DNA of 64,000 bases from Acuticoccus yangtzensis (GTDB lineage: Bacteria; Pseudomonadota; Alphaproteobacteria; Rhizobiales; Amorphaceae). Every line of letters starts with the position of its first letter. The first letter of the stretch is position 1. The translations under genes were made by a program, and so were the position numbers. The DNA lies in NCBI RefSeq assembly GCF_001927245.1, contig NZ_MJUX01000004.1, forward strand, positions 372,001-436,000. Reading direction: 5' to 3'. Under the pieces are notes generated by a model that saw nothing but the letters and a program-made list of their open reading frames with translations, was not told the DNA's origin and did not search any database. This document shows positions 53,814 through 63,549 of this stretch, piece after piece.

Positions 53814-54728
53814 ATGATCCAGGATCATCTGGAAATCTTCGACCCCGCCTTTCGCAAGCTGATCCTCGGCAACTGCGCGCTGGACATGTTGTGGACCGGC
53901 GGGCGCTGGCTGGAGGGCCCGGCCTATTTCGCCGGCATGCGCAGCCTCGTCTTCTCGGACATCCCCAACAATCGGATGCTGCGTTACGACGAGGGGAGCG
54001 AGACCGTCAGCCTCTTCCGCTCGCCCTCCAACCACGCCAACGGCAACACGCGCGACGCCCAGGGGCGGCTCGTCACGTGCGAGCATTCTGGCCGGCGCGT
54101 CACCCGTACCGAGCACGACGGCTCCATCACCATCCTCGCCGACCGCTACGACGGCAAGCGCCTCAATTCGCCGAACGACGTCGTCGTCCACGCGGATGGG
54201 TCGATCTGGTTCACCGACCCCACCTACGGGATCGACAAGGACTATGAGGGGGCGCGCGCCGTGTCGGAGATCGGCGCGTCATACGTCTACCGGTTCGACC
54301 CGGCGTCGGGCGCGCTGGCGGCGGTGGCGACGGACTTCGTGAAGCCGAACGGCCTCGCCTTCTCGCCGGACTACTCGATGCTCTACATCGCCGACACCGG
54401 CCTCAGCCACGTGCCGGACGGTCCGCGCCATATCCGCCGCTTCTCCGTGGACGACGGCGCGCTGTCCGGCGGTGAGGTGTTCGCCACCTGCGACTATGGC
54501 CTGTTCGACGGCTTCCGGTTGGACGAGTACGGCAACATCTGGTCCAGCGCGGGCGACGGGGTGCACTGCTTCGACCCGTCCGGCGCGCTGATCGGCAAGA
54601 TCAAGGTGCCGGAGGTGGTGGCGAACGTGTGCTGGGGGACGCAAAAGCGCAACCGGCTCTACATCTGCGGCACCACCTCGCTCTACGCCACATACCTCGC
54701 CACGAACGGGATGCCCTACCCGGTCTGA
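53814..54728 (+). CDS. SMP-30/gluconolactonase family protein
   Basis: The 304-residue protein is a six-bladed propeller of the SMP-30/gluconolactonase type. Metal-site pieces visible are the Glu in WLEGPAYF (near 35), the Asn in RLNSPNDVVVHADGSIWFTDPTYG, and the Asp in YIADTG, with KPNGLAFSPD between. It likely hydrolyses a sugar lactone, which would suit the aldonate dehydratase in this genome, though it is 19 kb away. The ribosome site GGAGG precedes the ATG. Confidence 0.9.
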   Translation: MIQDHLEIFDPAFRKLILGNCALDMLWTGGRWLEGPAYFAGMRSLVFSDIPNNRMLRYDEGSETVSLFRSPSNHANGNTRDAQGRLVTCEHSGRRVTRTEHDGSITILADRYDGKRLNSPNDVVVHADGSIWFTDPTYGIDKDYEGARAVSEIGASYVYRFDPASGALAAVATDFVKPNGLAFSPDYSMLYIADTGLSHVPDGPRHIRRFSVDDGALSGGEVFATCDYGLFDGFRLDEYGNIWSSAGDGVHCFDPSGALIGKIKVPEVVANVCWGTQKRNRLYICGTTSLYATYLATNGMPYPV

Positions 54729-54770
54729 CCCGGCGCGGATGGCGGCCTAAGCGGCGGCGACAGGCAGGGG

Positions 54771-55564
<794 letters not shown>

Positions 55565-55568
<4 letters not shown>

Positions 55569-57007
55569 GACTGCACCTCGGCCGTTTTGCCGCGGGCGAA
55601 GGCGCGGCGCAGCTTTTCGGCCGCCTCACCCGGTGCCGCGGCCTTTGTGATGGCGCCCATGACGGCCACACCGTCCGCCCCGGCGGCGGCGAGCTCTTCG
55701 GCCCGCGCCTCGTCGATCCCGGCGATGGCGACGACCGGAAGATCCGGCCGGCGCAGGCGCAGCCGCGCGGCGATGCGGGCGAACCCGTCGATGCCGATGG
55801 GCGGGTTGGGATTGACCTTGCTCGTCGTCTCGAACACGCCGCCCACGGAGGCGTAGTCGATCGGCGCATCGTCGGCCGCTTCCGCCTCGGCCATCGAATG
55901 GATGGTGAGACCGACGATCGCGGCCGGGCCGACGATCTCGCGCGCCTCGCGGGCGGAGAGGTCGCCGTGTCCCACATGGACGCCCGCCGCACCGGCCGCG
56001 CGCGCCACGTCGGCCCGATCGTTCACGAGGACGGGCACGTTGGTCGCAGCGACGAGGGCGCGCACGGCCGCCACCTGAACGGCGGTGTCGCCGCCTTTGT
56101 CACGCCATTGGACGAGGGTGACGCCGCCGGCGGTGGCACTGCGCACGAGCCGCACCGGGTCCGGCTCCTTGGGGCCGAGGACGAGGTAGAGGCGCGGGTC
56201 CAGCGGCGGCTTGGCGACGCGGATGCGCGCGGCGATATCATGCGGATCGGCGGTGCCCACGGCATCCAGCAGAGCGACCGTGAAGGAGCCGGGGCCGGGA
56301 TTGGCGGGGGCCACCATCTCGGCCGACACGTTGAGGAGGCTGAGGCCGGCGATCGCCGCGAGCAGCGGGTCCGCCTCGATGGCGAGGGCGGCGGCGATCA
56401 GCATGCCCGCCGAGCAGCCGGTGGCGATCACCCGGTCCAGCTTGGAGGTGCCGTTGGCGAGGTAGATCGTCCGATCCCCGGCCGGACCGCGCACGGACAG
56501 GCGGTCGACGGCCCCGGTGGTGACGGCGACGGTCCCGTCCGGCACGGCACCGAGGGCGGCCATTTCCGCCGCGTTGCCCTTCACCACTTTGGGCCCGTAG
56601 GCGAGAAGCTCGCGCGCGAAGGCGAGCCGGGCGGGCACGCGGTCGATCTTCACCGGGTCCAGCATGAAGGGCTGGCCGGTACGCACGGCCGCCAGGATTC
56701 CGGCGCGGCGCGGTCCGTCCAGCATGCCGAGGTTGATGCAAAGCGCGCCTGAACCGGCGGCCATCGGGCGCACCTCGTCGGAGTCGATCGTCATCGAGAT
56801 GTCGATGCCGATGCTGGCCGCGATGTTGGCGACGAGAGGCTGGGCCACCGGCGCGACGAGAGCGTGAATGCGCGGGTGGGCCATGACGAGGCGGCCGAGG
56901 GTGCTGGCCACGTGCATGGGGTCGAACGGCTCGGGGGCGGCGGGTGCGGCGGCGCCGCTGGCTCGGTCGTCGGCAAAGCGCAGCGCGTTGATGGTGGTCT
57001 CTTTCAC
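55565..57007 (-). CDS. thiM-thiE: Bifunctional hydroxyethylthiazole kinase / thiamine-phosphate synthase (ThiM-ThiE fusion)
   Basis: The 480-residue protein joins two thiamine enzymes. Residues 1 to about 275 are ThiM, with the conserved [24 protein letters not shown] and the anion hole [17 protein letters not shown]. Residues about 285-475 are Thi[18 protein letters not shown] (normally V-Q-L-R-E-K), [41 protein letters not shown] and [12 protein letters not shown]. It would couple thiazole phosphate made by the first half to HMP-PP in the second. The start is GTG with GGAGAA upstream. It lies directly behind a TPP riboswitch. Confidence 0.92.
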
Positions 57008-57012
57008 CTGTT

Positions 57013-57100
57013 CTCCAATCCCTTCGCCGGCATGACCCGGAGCAGGTTCGAGGGGTCGGCGCGTGGCCTCTCAGCCCGGAGGCACCCCCTTGGGGGCATC
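57013..57100 (-). ncRNA. TPP (thi-box) riboswitch
   Basis: The minus strand shows the TPP aptamer core: CUGAGA at 57074-57069, then GACCC, the loop CGAACCUG, the CCGGGUCAUGCCGGCGAAGG segment and the closing GGGAUU. A CCCCC/GGGGG hairpin lies at its 5' side. The riboswitch ends a few bases before the GTG of thiM-thiE, so it probably controls ribosome access and represses thiamine salvage when TPP is high. Confidence 0.96.
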
Positions 57101-57395
57101 ATCTGTACGGAATTTTGGCCCCAGCGCCAACTCCCCTCGCGCGGCGCACCATGCCGCGCGCGGCAGATGCGCACGGTGGGTCGGCGGGTTTTTGCGCGGG
57201 AGGCGCACCGGCCGATCCGCCCGGTGGCCGGGGCGTTGCGGAGGACGGCGGAAGGTTCGGCCGGAGGATCGAGACGGTGCGCCCCCCAAGCGCACGGGCG
57301 GGGCGCGATGAGCGGCGTGCAGTGCTTGATGACCGGCGCTCAGGACTTGCCGGCGGTCCCTCTTTGGGCGCATCTAGCCGGAACCGGAGGTGCCC

Positions 57396-57632
57396 ATGAC
57401 GCCGTTTTTCATCCTCATCAAATGCCAGCTCGGCCGAGCCTACGAAGTGGCCAACGCCTTGGCGGATGCGGAAATCGCCTCAGAGATCTATTCCACGGCC
57501 GGTGATTTCGACCTGATCGTGAAATTCTACGTCGACCGTGACAGCGACATCGGCCATTTCGTGAACGAGAAGGTGCACGCGATCCCCGGCATCCTCGACA
57601 CCAAGACGATCATCACCTTCAAGGCCTTCTGA
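57396..57632 (+). CDS. Stand-alone Lrp/AsnC ligand-binding (RAM) domain protein
   Basis: The 78-residue protein is only the RAM effector domain of Lrp/AsnC regulators: FFILIKCQLGRAYEVANALAD, then STAGDFDLIVKFYVDRD and GILDTKTIITFKAF. There is no helix-turn-helix. The ATG has GGAGG 6 bases upstream. Such proteins, sometimes called SraA- or Lrp-like, form oligomers and may sense amino acids or interact with full Lrp regulators. The 295 bp before it (57101-57395) contain no other feature I can support. Confidence 0.88.
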   Translation: MTPFFILIKCQLGRAYEVANALADAEIASEIYSTAGDFDLIVKFYVDRDSDIGHFVNEKVHAIPGILDTKTIITFKAF

Positions 57633-57670
57633 AGGCGCGTCGCCGCGGCTTCTCCGGCGGCGCCGTAGGC

Positions 57671-58474
57671 TCAGTTGGGAAGCGGAAGCGCCTGCCCGCT
57701 GCCGGAGAGCGTGCTCCCCGGAGGCGGCAGCATGCCAGCGCTCGGTATGCCGCCGGACGGGCGCGTTCCGGCGGGCGGCGCGGCCATGCCCTGCGGGGTC
57801 TGCGGGAAGGCGCCGCTTTGGGCCGCACCGCCGCTCGGCAGCGGGTTCGGCGCAGGACCTTCGACCGCAGGCGGCGGGGCAATGCCCGTTCCCGGCCGCA
57901 CGACGAGGCCGACATCGGCCCGGCTCGTCGCCGTGGCGCTGGCGTCCGGCGCGCGGGTGGGCTGCCGTGTGCCCGGTGTGCGCGAGGCGGGGATCACGAT
58001 CCCTTGCGGGTTGGCCGACGTCGGCACGATGCGCCCCTGTCCGGGCGTTCCGGCCACCATCCGCCGTGTCGCCGGCGACAAGAACTGCAGCGCATTGATG
58101 CTCTGAAGCCCGCTATAGCAGGTGAAGGAGATGCGGATGTCCGCCTGTTCCTCGGCCGCGACCAGGAGACGCCCGGTCTCGTACAGCCACTTCGGACGGT
58201 CCCGCTCGTACACGTACTGGTTCGACGGGCAGTTCGACTGCGGGGCCTGCGCCATGATGACGATGGTCTTGAAATTGTCGACATAGACGTCGCTCACCCG
58301 GCCGTCGAGAAAGATGCGGCCTGTGTCGCGCGTCTCGGCGGCGGCGGGGGGAAGGTCCTGGCTCTGCGCCCTCGCGGTGCTTGCGGACAGCATCGAGGCC
58401 GGCACGATGGCGGCAGCGGACAGGACGACGGGCAGTAACACGCCTGTGCACAACCGGACGACGTCGTACTTCAT
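57671..58474 (-). CDS. Periplasmic protein with Pro-rich C-terminus, function unknown
   Basis: The 267-residue protein begins with a Sec signal peptide (VRLCTGVLLPVVLSAAAIVPASM, cut near the ARAQS site). The folded part (about 35-150) contains two cysteines (SNCPSNQY and FTCYSGL) that could pair. The last 120 residues are Pro/Gly/Ala-rich and probably disordered. I start at the ATG at 58474. The family is not recognised. Confidence 0.75.
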   Translation of the reverse strand: MKYDVVRLCTGVLLPVVLSAAAIVPASMLSASTARAQSQDLPPAAAETRDTGRIFLDGRVSDVYVDNFKTIVIMAQAPQSNCPSNQYVYERDRPKWLYETGRLLVAAEEQADIRISFTCYSGLQSINALQFLSPATRRMVAGTPGQGRIVPTSANPQGIVIPASRTPGTRQPTRAPDASATATSRADVGLVVRPGTGIAPPPAVEGPAPNPLPSGGAAQSGAFPQTPQGMAAPPAGTRPSGGIPSAGMLPPPGSTLSGSGQALPLPN

Positions 58475-58570
58475 ACCATTGCCCTTCACCACGCTCAAAC
58501 GCACGCCAATATAAGGCCAAAAGTGAACGCATTCCAGACGTCAAGCGCCACACGATCGACAAGCTTACTT

Positions 58571-60100
58571 TTAGGTTAAGGGCGGATCGTCCATTCCATC
58601 CAGGAATGTCTTGGCCGACTGGCGGATCGCCGCCACGCGATCATCGTCCATCTTGTCCAACGTGCGGTAGATCATCCCGACACGCGGGTTGCGCGCCAGC
58701 CTCTCGCGCGCCTCCATCAGGAAGTTCCAGTAGAGGTAGTTGAAGGGACAGGCCTCCTCGCCCACCTTCGCCTTCACGTCGTACCGGCAACCGCCACAAT
58801 AATCGCTCATCCTGTCGATATAACTTCCCGACGCCGCATAAGGTTTGGATGCGAACACGCCGCCGTCGGCGAAGATCGCCATGCCGTGAACATTGGGAAG
58901 CTCCACCCACTCATAGGCATCGGCATAGACGACGAGATACCATTCCTCGATCTCCGCCGGAGCGATGCCGGCAAGGAGCGCGAAGTTGCCCGTCACCATC
59001 AGCCGCTGAATGTGGTGGGCATAGGCGTGGTCGCGGGTGGCGCCGATCGCCTCGGCCATGCAGCGCATGTCCGTTTCGCCCGTCCAGTAGAAGGACGGCA
59101 GTGGCCGCGCGGCGCCGAGCGCGTTGGTGTCCCGATAGGCCGGCATCTTCAGCCAGTAGACGCCGCGGATGAACTCACGCCAGCCCAGAATCTGCCGCAC
59201 GAAGCCCTCCACAGCGTTGAGCGGCGCCGCCCCCGCCTCCCACGCGGCGACGGCCCGGTCCACCACCTCGCGTGGGCGCAAGAGGCCGCAATTGATCATC
59301 GGCGACAGCAGCGAATGGAAAAGGTGCGGCTCGCCCGCCTTCATCGCGTCCTGAAAATCGCCGAAGGTCGGCAGGCACGTGTCGACGAAGGCGTCGAGCG
59401 CAACCAGCGCGTCACCCCGCGTCACCGGCCAGTCGAACGCCTCCAGCGTGCCGAAATGGTCGGCGAACTCCTCCGCCACGAAGGCGATCACCTCGGCGGT
59501 CACCTCATCGGGCGGGAAGGACGGGCGCGCGGGCGCGGCGGCCCCCTTCGGCAGCGCCTTGCGGTTCTCCTGATCGTAGTTCCACCGCTCGCCCGCCGGA
59601 TTGCCGTCCTCGTCCATCAGGATGCCCGTGGTGCGGCGCAAATCGCGGTAGAAATATTCCATCCGCAATTCTTTGCGCCCCTCGGCGAAGCGGCGAAAAT
59701 CGCTGTGGTCGGCGAAGAAGCGGTCGTCGGAGCGGATCTCCACCGGCACGCCCGCCGCCGCCTCGAACCCGCGCATCTCCTCGAGCACGCGCCATTCTCC
59801 CGGTTCGGTGACGACGACGCGGGTCGCGCCATGCGCCTTCACCGCCGCCACCACCGCCTCGGTGAACGTGGCGTGGCGGCCGTAGCGGCGATAGTCGACG
59901 ACGTATCCGTCCGCCTCGAGCCCGGCGAAGAAGTGCCGCATGGCGCTGAACAGGAAGGCGATTTTCTGCTTGTGGTGGCGCACATAGGTGGCCTCGGCGG
60001 CGACCTCGCAGCCCAGCACCACGTCGCCCGGCGCGAGGTCCGCCAGCGCGGACACGTTGCGGTCCAGCTGATCGCCGAGCACGAAGCGCAGCACCGTCAT
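58571..60100 (-). CDS. phrB: FeS-BCP family cryptochrome/photolyase ((6-4) photolyase PhrB type)
   Basis: The 509-residue protein has an N-terminal Rossmann domain (FVLGDQLDRNVSAL) and a helical FAD domain. Four cysteines for a 4Fe-4S cluster are at 347, 435, 438 and 451 (MRCMAE, YCGGCRY, EACPFNY). Their spacing equals that of Agrobacterium PhrB (350, 438, 441, 454). This marks the iron-sulfur bacterial cryptochrome/photolyase group, which repairs (6-4) photoproducts with light. A ribosome site (GGGGCGAGG) precedes the ATG. The next gene on the same strand, upstream, encodes another DNA-repair-type protein. Confidence 0.93.
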   Translation of the reverse strand: MTVLRFVLGDQLDRNVSALADLAPGDVVLGCEVAAEATYVRHHKQKIAFLFSAMRHFFAGLEADGYVVDYRRYGRHATFTEAVVAAVKAHGATRVVVTEPGEWRVLEEMRGFEAAAGVPVEIRSDDRFFADHSDFRRFAEGRKELRMEYFYRDLRRTTGILMDEDGNPAGERWNYDQENRKALPKGAAAPARPSFPPDEVTAEVIAFVAEEFADHFGTLEAFDWPVTRGDALVALDAFVDTCLPTFGDFQDAMKAGEPHLFHSLLSPMINCGLLRPREVVDRAVAAWEAGAAPLNAVEGFVRQILGWREFIRGVYWLKMPAYRDTNALGAARPLPSFYWTGETDMRCMAEAIGATRDHAYAHHIQRLMVTGNFALLAGIAPAEIEEWYLVVYADAYEWVELPNVHGMAIFADGGVFASKPYAASGSYIDRMSDYCGGCRYDVKAKVGEEACPFNYLYWNFLMEARERLARNPRVGMIYRTLDKMDDDRVAAIRQSAKTFLDGMDDPPLT

Positions 60101-60163
60101 CCTCGCCCCTTCCTTGGATTGCGGACCGTCGCAATTAGCGCCGCCGGCGGGCGTGGCGAGGGG

Positions 60164-60955
60164 TCAGGCCGGCGCGGCCAGGATCGCGGCGATGCGCGCG
60201 CGCAGGTCCGGCAGGTGCTCGGCCTCGAACCACGGGTTCTTCTTCAGCCACGCATTGTTGCGCCAGGACGGGTGCGGCAACGCCATGACGGTGCGCGGCG
60301 CGGTCCTCTCGGCAATCTCGCGCCAGGCGCCGACGATGGCGGTCAACGACAGGCGCCGCGTCTCGGGCAGGTGGTAGGCGAGCGAGTAGCGGCCGATGCA
60401 CAGGAGCAGCCGGAGCGAGGGCATCGCGGCGAACACTTCGTCGTGCCAGGTGGCGCGGCATTCGGTGCGCGGCGGCAGGTCGCCTCCCGCTTTGTCGTAG
60501 CCCGGAAAGCAGAAACCCATGGGGATGATGGCGACCTGGGCCGGGTCGTAGAAGGTCGCCTCGGAAAGGCCCATCCAGGCGCGCAGGCGCACGCCCGACG
60601 GGTCGAAGAAGGGCCGCCCCGCCATATGGGCGCGGTTGCCCGGCGCCTGACTGCATATGGCGATGCGGGCGGTGGGCGAGATCTGGAAGATCGGCCGCGG
60701 CGTGTGCGGCAATGGCGCACCGAGCGGGCGGTCGGCGCAGATCCGGCACACGGCCATGGCCCCGGTGAGCTTGGCCAGCGCCGGATCGCCCGCCGCGGCC
60801 GCGCAGGAGCGGGTCGCCGCCTCCGTCACGGCCGGCCCGGTGAACGCACCCGCGCGGCGCTGCGCGCGTTGCCGGCGCGGCGTGTCGGCCGGGCCGGGTG
60901 CTTCGGTGCGGCGGGGCGTGTCGGCGCGGCGGGGCGTGTCGGTGGGACGGGGCAT
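60164..60955 (-). CDS. Uracil-DNA glycosylase family protein
   Basis: The core from about residue 60 shows uracil-DNA-glycosylase-superfamily motifs: ICSQAPGNRAHMAGRPFFDPSGVRLRAWMG (motif A with the loop around the uracil) and LPHPSWRNN (motif B). CRIC and further cysteines (MGFCFPG, TECRA) could hold an iron-sulfur cluster as in families 4 and 5. The first 40 residues are a repeating TPRR-x-D/A segment encoded by GC-rich repeats, so the true start may be downstream of 60955. The subfamily is uncertain. It shares its strand with the photolyase gene. Confidence 0.8.
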   Translation of the reverse strand: MPRPTDTPRRADTPRRTEAPGPADTPRRQRAQRRAGAFTGPAVTEAATRSCAAAAGDPALAKLTGAMAVCRICADRPLGAPLPHTPRPIFQISPTARIAICSQAPGNRAHMAGRPFFDPSGVRLRAWMGLSEATFYDPAQVAIIPMGFCFPGYDKAGGDLPPRTECRATWHDEVFAAMPSLRLLLCIGRYSLAYHLPETRRLSLTAIVGAWREIAERTAPRTVMALPHPSWRNNAWLKKNPWFEAEHLPDLRARIAAILAAPA

Positions 60956-61009
60956 CTCGGCTCCGGCGGGCCTATGAGGTCGCAAGCTTCGGCGGCATGC
61001 TGCGGTGGG

Positions 61010-62026
61010 TCAGGCGGGGCCGTCCACCCCCGCCTCGGCGAAGGTCGCCATGCCCGAATGGCAGGCTGCCGCCGCCTTCACGATCGACATGGCGAGCGCC
61101 GCACCCGTCCCCTCGCCGAGCCGCATGCCGAGATCCAAGAGCGGCGCCACGCCGAGCGCATCGAGGGCTCGTCCGTGCGCCGTCTCGGCCGAGCGGTGGG
61201 CGAAGAGGCAATGGCTGATCGCGGACGGGTCCATCGCATGCACCACGACGGCGGCGGAGGTGGCGACGAAGCCGTCGATCACCACCGGGACGCTCTGCGT
61301 GCGCGAAGCGAGGATCGCGCCGACCATCGCCGCGATCTCCCGCCCGCCGAGGCGCATCAGGATCCTGAGCGGGTCCCGCTCGCCGGCGATGCGCGCGACG
61401 GCGGCGTCCACCGCCACGGCCTTGGCGGTCAGCGCTGCGCCGGTGACGCCGGTGCCGGGGCCGACCCACTCGGCCCCCGTGCCTCCGAGAATGGCAGCGC
61501 ACAGGGCGGCGGCCACGGTGGTGTTGCCGATCCCCATCTCGCCGAGGCCGAGGAGGTCGACCCGGTTGGCCGTCGCCTCCAGCCCGAAGGCCATCGTCGC
61601 GGCGGTGTCACGCTCGGAGGCGAAGGCGTCCGTCTCGACGATGTCGCCGGTCGGTACGTCCACCGCGAGGTCGAACACCGAGAGGCCGATGCCGTAGGCG
61701 CCGCAGATCTGGTTGATCGCCGCCTTGCCGGCGCGGAAGTTGGCCAACATCTGCCCGTTCACGCTGGACGGGAAGGCCGACACGCCGCGCTCGGCCACAC
61801 CGTGGCTGGCGGCGAAGACGACGACGCGCGGGTGATCGACCTTCGGCGGGGCGCGCCCGGTAACGGCGGTCAGCCATGCGGCGATCTCCTCCAGCCGCCC
61901 CAGCGATCCGGCGGGCTTGGTGAGGGTCGCCTCGCGCGCCGCGGTGGCGGCGACGGCGGCGGCGGTGTCGGGCGAAGGGGTGTGCGCGAGCGCGCGGAAA
62001 TCGTCGAACGGCGAAGTCTGGGTCAC
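61010..62026 (-). CDS. cobT: Nicotinate-nucleotide:dimethylbenzimidazole phosphoribosyltransferase CobT
   Basis: The 338-residue enzyme makes alpha-ribazole phosphate for the lower ligand of cobalamin. Signatures are LTKPAGSLGRLEEIAAWL, VVVFAASHGVAERGVSAFP and LLGLGEMGIGNTTVAAAL, and the catalytic Glu is expected in the MRLGEGTGAALA segment near the C-terminus. The start codon is GTG. The gene is downstream of the membrane protease and cobS on the same strand, with 9 bp before it. Confidence 0.95.
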   Translation of the reverse strand: MTQTSPFDDFRALAHTPSPDTAAAVAATAAREATLTKPAGSLGRLEEIAAWLTAVTGRAPPKVDHPRVVVFAASHGVAERGVSAFPSSVNGQMLANFRAGKAAINQICGAYGIGLSVFDLAVDVPTGDIVETDAFASERDTAATMAFGLEATANRVDLLGLGEMGIGNTTVAAALCAAILGGTGAEWVGPGTGVTGAALTAKAVAVDAAVARIAGERDPLRILMRLGGREIAAMVGAILASRTQSVPVVIDGFVATSAAVVVHAMDPSAISHCLFAHRSAETAHGRALDALGVAPLLDLGMRLGEGTGAALAMSIVKAAAACHSGMATFAEAGVDGPA

Positions 62027-62035
62027 GAAGGAACT

Positions 62036-62764
62036 TTAAGGGTTGAGAACGAGGCGGTCGCGGCGCACTTCGTACCCCTCGAGCCGGTTGAGAAAGGTCA
62101 TGCCGAGGAGGCTTGAGTCAAGGTCGCCGGGCTTTGCGACCGCCGCGCGCACGTCCTCCACCGTGATCCCGCCGATCGAGATCTCCGACAGCCGCACCGG
62201 AGCGACCTGAGTCATGCCGTTCGCGGTCATGACGGGGATGCGGTAGTCCAGCCGCTCCCCGTGGAAGCCGGCGCGGCGGGCGTCGGCGGCGGAGAGGACG
62301 ACGGTGCTCGCCCCGGTGTCGAACAAAAAGGTGATCGGCGTGTCGCCCACCTCCCCGGCGAGAACGAACTGGCCGCCGAAGCCGCGGTGAACGGTCACGC
62401 TCTCGCCCCGCGTGATCGGCGTTCCGGGCATCAGCACCGAGATCATGTCCCGCCCGACGCCCTCCAGATGATGGCGGTAGGTGTAGCCCATGACGACGAG
62501 GACGAAGATGGCGATCCACAAGACCGCGGTGCGGATGAGCTCGCCGATGCGCACCTGCCGCGCGGCGAAGACGACGACGAGCAGCACGGCGAGGATGATG
62601 ACGAGCTTCACCGCCATCGGTCCGGAGTTGTCGATGGAGACGATATCGGGCGAGGCTCCCGCAGGCGACTGGGCCGCGGCGGGCAACATGGCGGCCGTCA
62701 GCAGCGCCAACCCGGCGATTCCCGTCCGGAAAAATGTTGCCGCCGCCTTTGCCGTCAAACCCAT
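62036..62764 (-). CDS. Membrane-anchored retropepsin-like aspartic protease (clan AA, TIGR02281-like)
   Basis: The 242-residue protein has a signal-like N-terminus, two hydrophobic segments (AVKLVIILAVLLVVVFAA and TAVLWIAIFVLVVMGYTY), then a retropepsin domain with the active site FLFDTGASTVVLS and the later SLLGMTFLNRLEGYEV. The fold normally works as a homodimer. It sits between cobS (14 bp away) and cobT (9 bp), so all three are likely cotranscribed; a link to cobalamin is not obvious. Confidence 0.9.
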   Translation of the reverse strand: MGLTAKAAATFFRTGIAGLALLTAAMLPAAAQSPAGASPDIVSIDNSGPMAVKLVIILAVLLVVVFAARQVRIGELIRTAVLWIAIFVLVVMGYTYRHHLEGVGRDMISVLMPGTPITRGESVTVHRGFGGQFVLAGEVGDTPITFLFDTGASTVVLSAADARRAGFHGERLDYRIPVMTANGMTQVAPVRLSEISIGGITVEDVRAAVAKPGDLDSSLLGMTFLNRLEGYEVRRDRLVLNP

Positions 62765-62778
62765 GCCACCCCCGCCCT

Positions 62779-63540
62779 CTAGGGCAGAGAGATAGTGAAG
62801 GCGGCCAAATATGAAAGGTCGGCCATGACCACTGCGGCGCCGATGACGTCGCCCGTATGACCGCGGATCTTGGAATCGGCGAGGCTGGCGACGCCCTTGG
62901 CAGCGGCCGCGGCGGCCATCGCGCCGAGGAAGAATCCGAGCGGCGAAATGAGGAGCGTGAGCACCGCGGTGACACCGATGGCGATGAAGATGGCGGCCCG
63001 GAACTCGCGCGCGCTGGGGCGGCCCATGGTGGCGGCGAGACCGCCGGGGCGCGCGTTGGGCAGACCCGCCCACGGGAACAGCGCCACCGCGCGCGCCGCC
63101 GCCGCCGCCGCCGCGAAGACCGGCAGCGCCCACCCGCCGAGCGCGGTGACGAGATCGGCCAGAAGCGCCACCTTCAGCCCCACCGCGCCGACGAGGCCGA
63201 GCACGCCGTAGGTGCCGATGCGGCTGTCGGCCATGATCTCCAGCCGCCGGGACAGGGTCGAGCCGCCCCAAAATCCGTCGCAGCAGTCGGCGAGCCCATC
63301 CTCGTGCAGCGCGCCGGTGACGATGACGAGGCCCATCACCGTAATGAAGGCGGCGGCGAATGACGACAGGCCGAACCACAGGCCGAGCGCGCCGAGGAGC
63401 GCCGGGCCGAGCGCGATGAGCGCACCCGCGACGGGCAGCACCCACACGGACCGGGCGAGCGAAACGCCCTGCGGATAAGGCACCGGCAGGCGGGAATAGA
63501 AGGCGACCGTCGCGCGGATCGCGGAGAATGCGGGCGTCAT
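62779..63540 (-). CDS. cobS: Adenosylcobinamide-GDP ribazoletransferase CobS (CobV)
   Basis: The 253-residue membrane enzyme joins adenosylcobinamide-GDP and alpha-ribazole (phosphate). It shows the CobS signatures FYSRLPVPYP at the N-terminus, GALHEDGLADCCDGFWGG (metal-binding acidic cluster) and R-x-GTYG-x-LGL (SRIGTYGVLGLVG). About six membrane helices follow. It starts 9 bp after the pentapeptide-repeat frame. Confidence 0.95.
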   Translation of the reverse strand: MTPAFSAIRATVAFYSRLPVPYPQGVSLARSVWVLPVAGALIALGPALLGALGLWFGLSSFAAAFITVMGLVIVTGALHEDGLADCCDGFWGGSTLSRRLEIMADSRIGTYGVLGLVGAVGLKVALLADLVTALGGWALPVFAAAAAAARAVALFPWAGLPNARPGGLAATMGRPSAREFRAAIFIAIGVTAVLTLLISPLGFFLGAMAAAAAAKGVASLADSKIRGHTGDVIGAAVVMADLSYLAAFTISLP

Positions 63541-63549
63541 GTGCGGGCG

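Noticed and set aside
57382-57408. GGAAC ... CGTT resembling an EcfG promoter
   Set aside because: The spacer is 18 bases, and the motif overlaps the ribosome site and first codons of the RAM-domain gene.
58886-62116. Plus-strand open frame of 1076 codons
   Set aside because: It lies opposite the photolyase, glycosylase and cobT genes; its composition (Arg/His/Gly/Val low complexity) is that of a GC-rich antisense frame.
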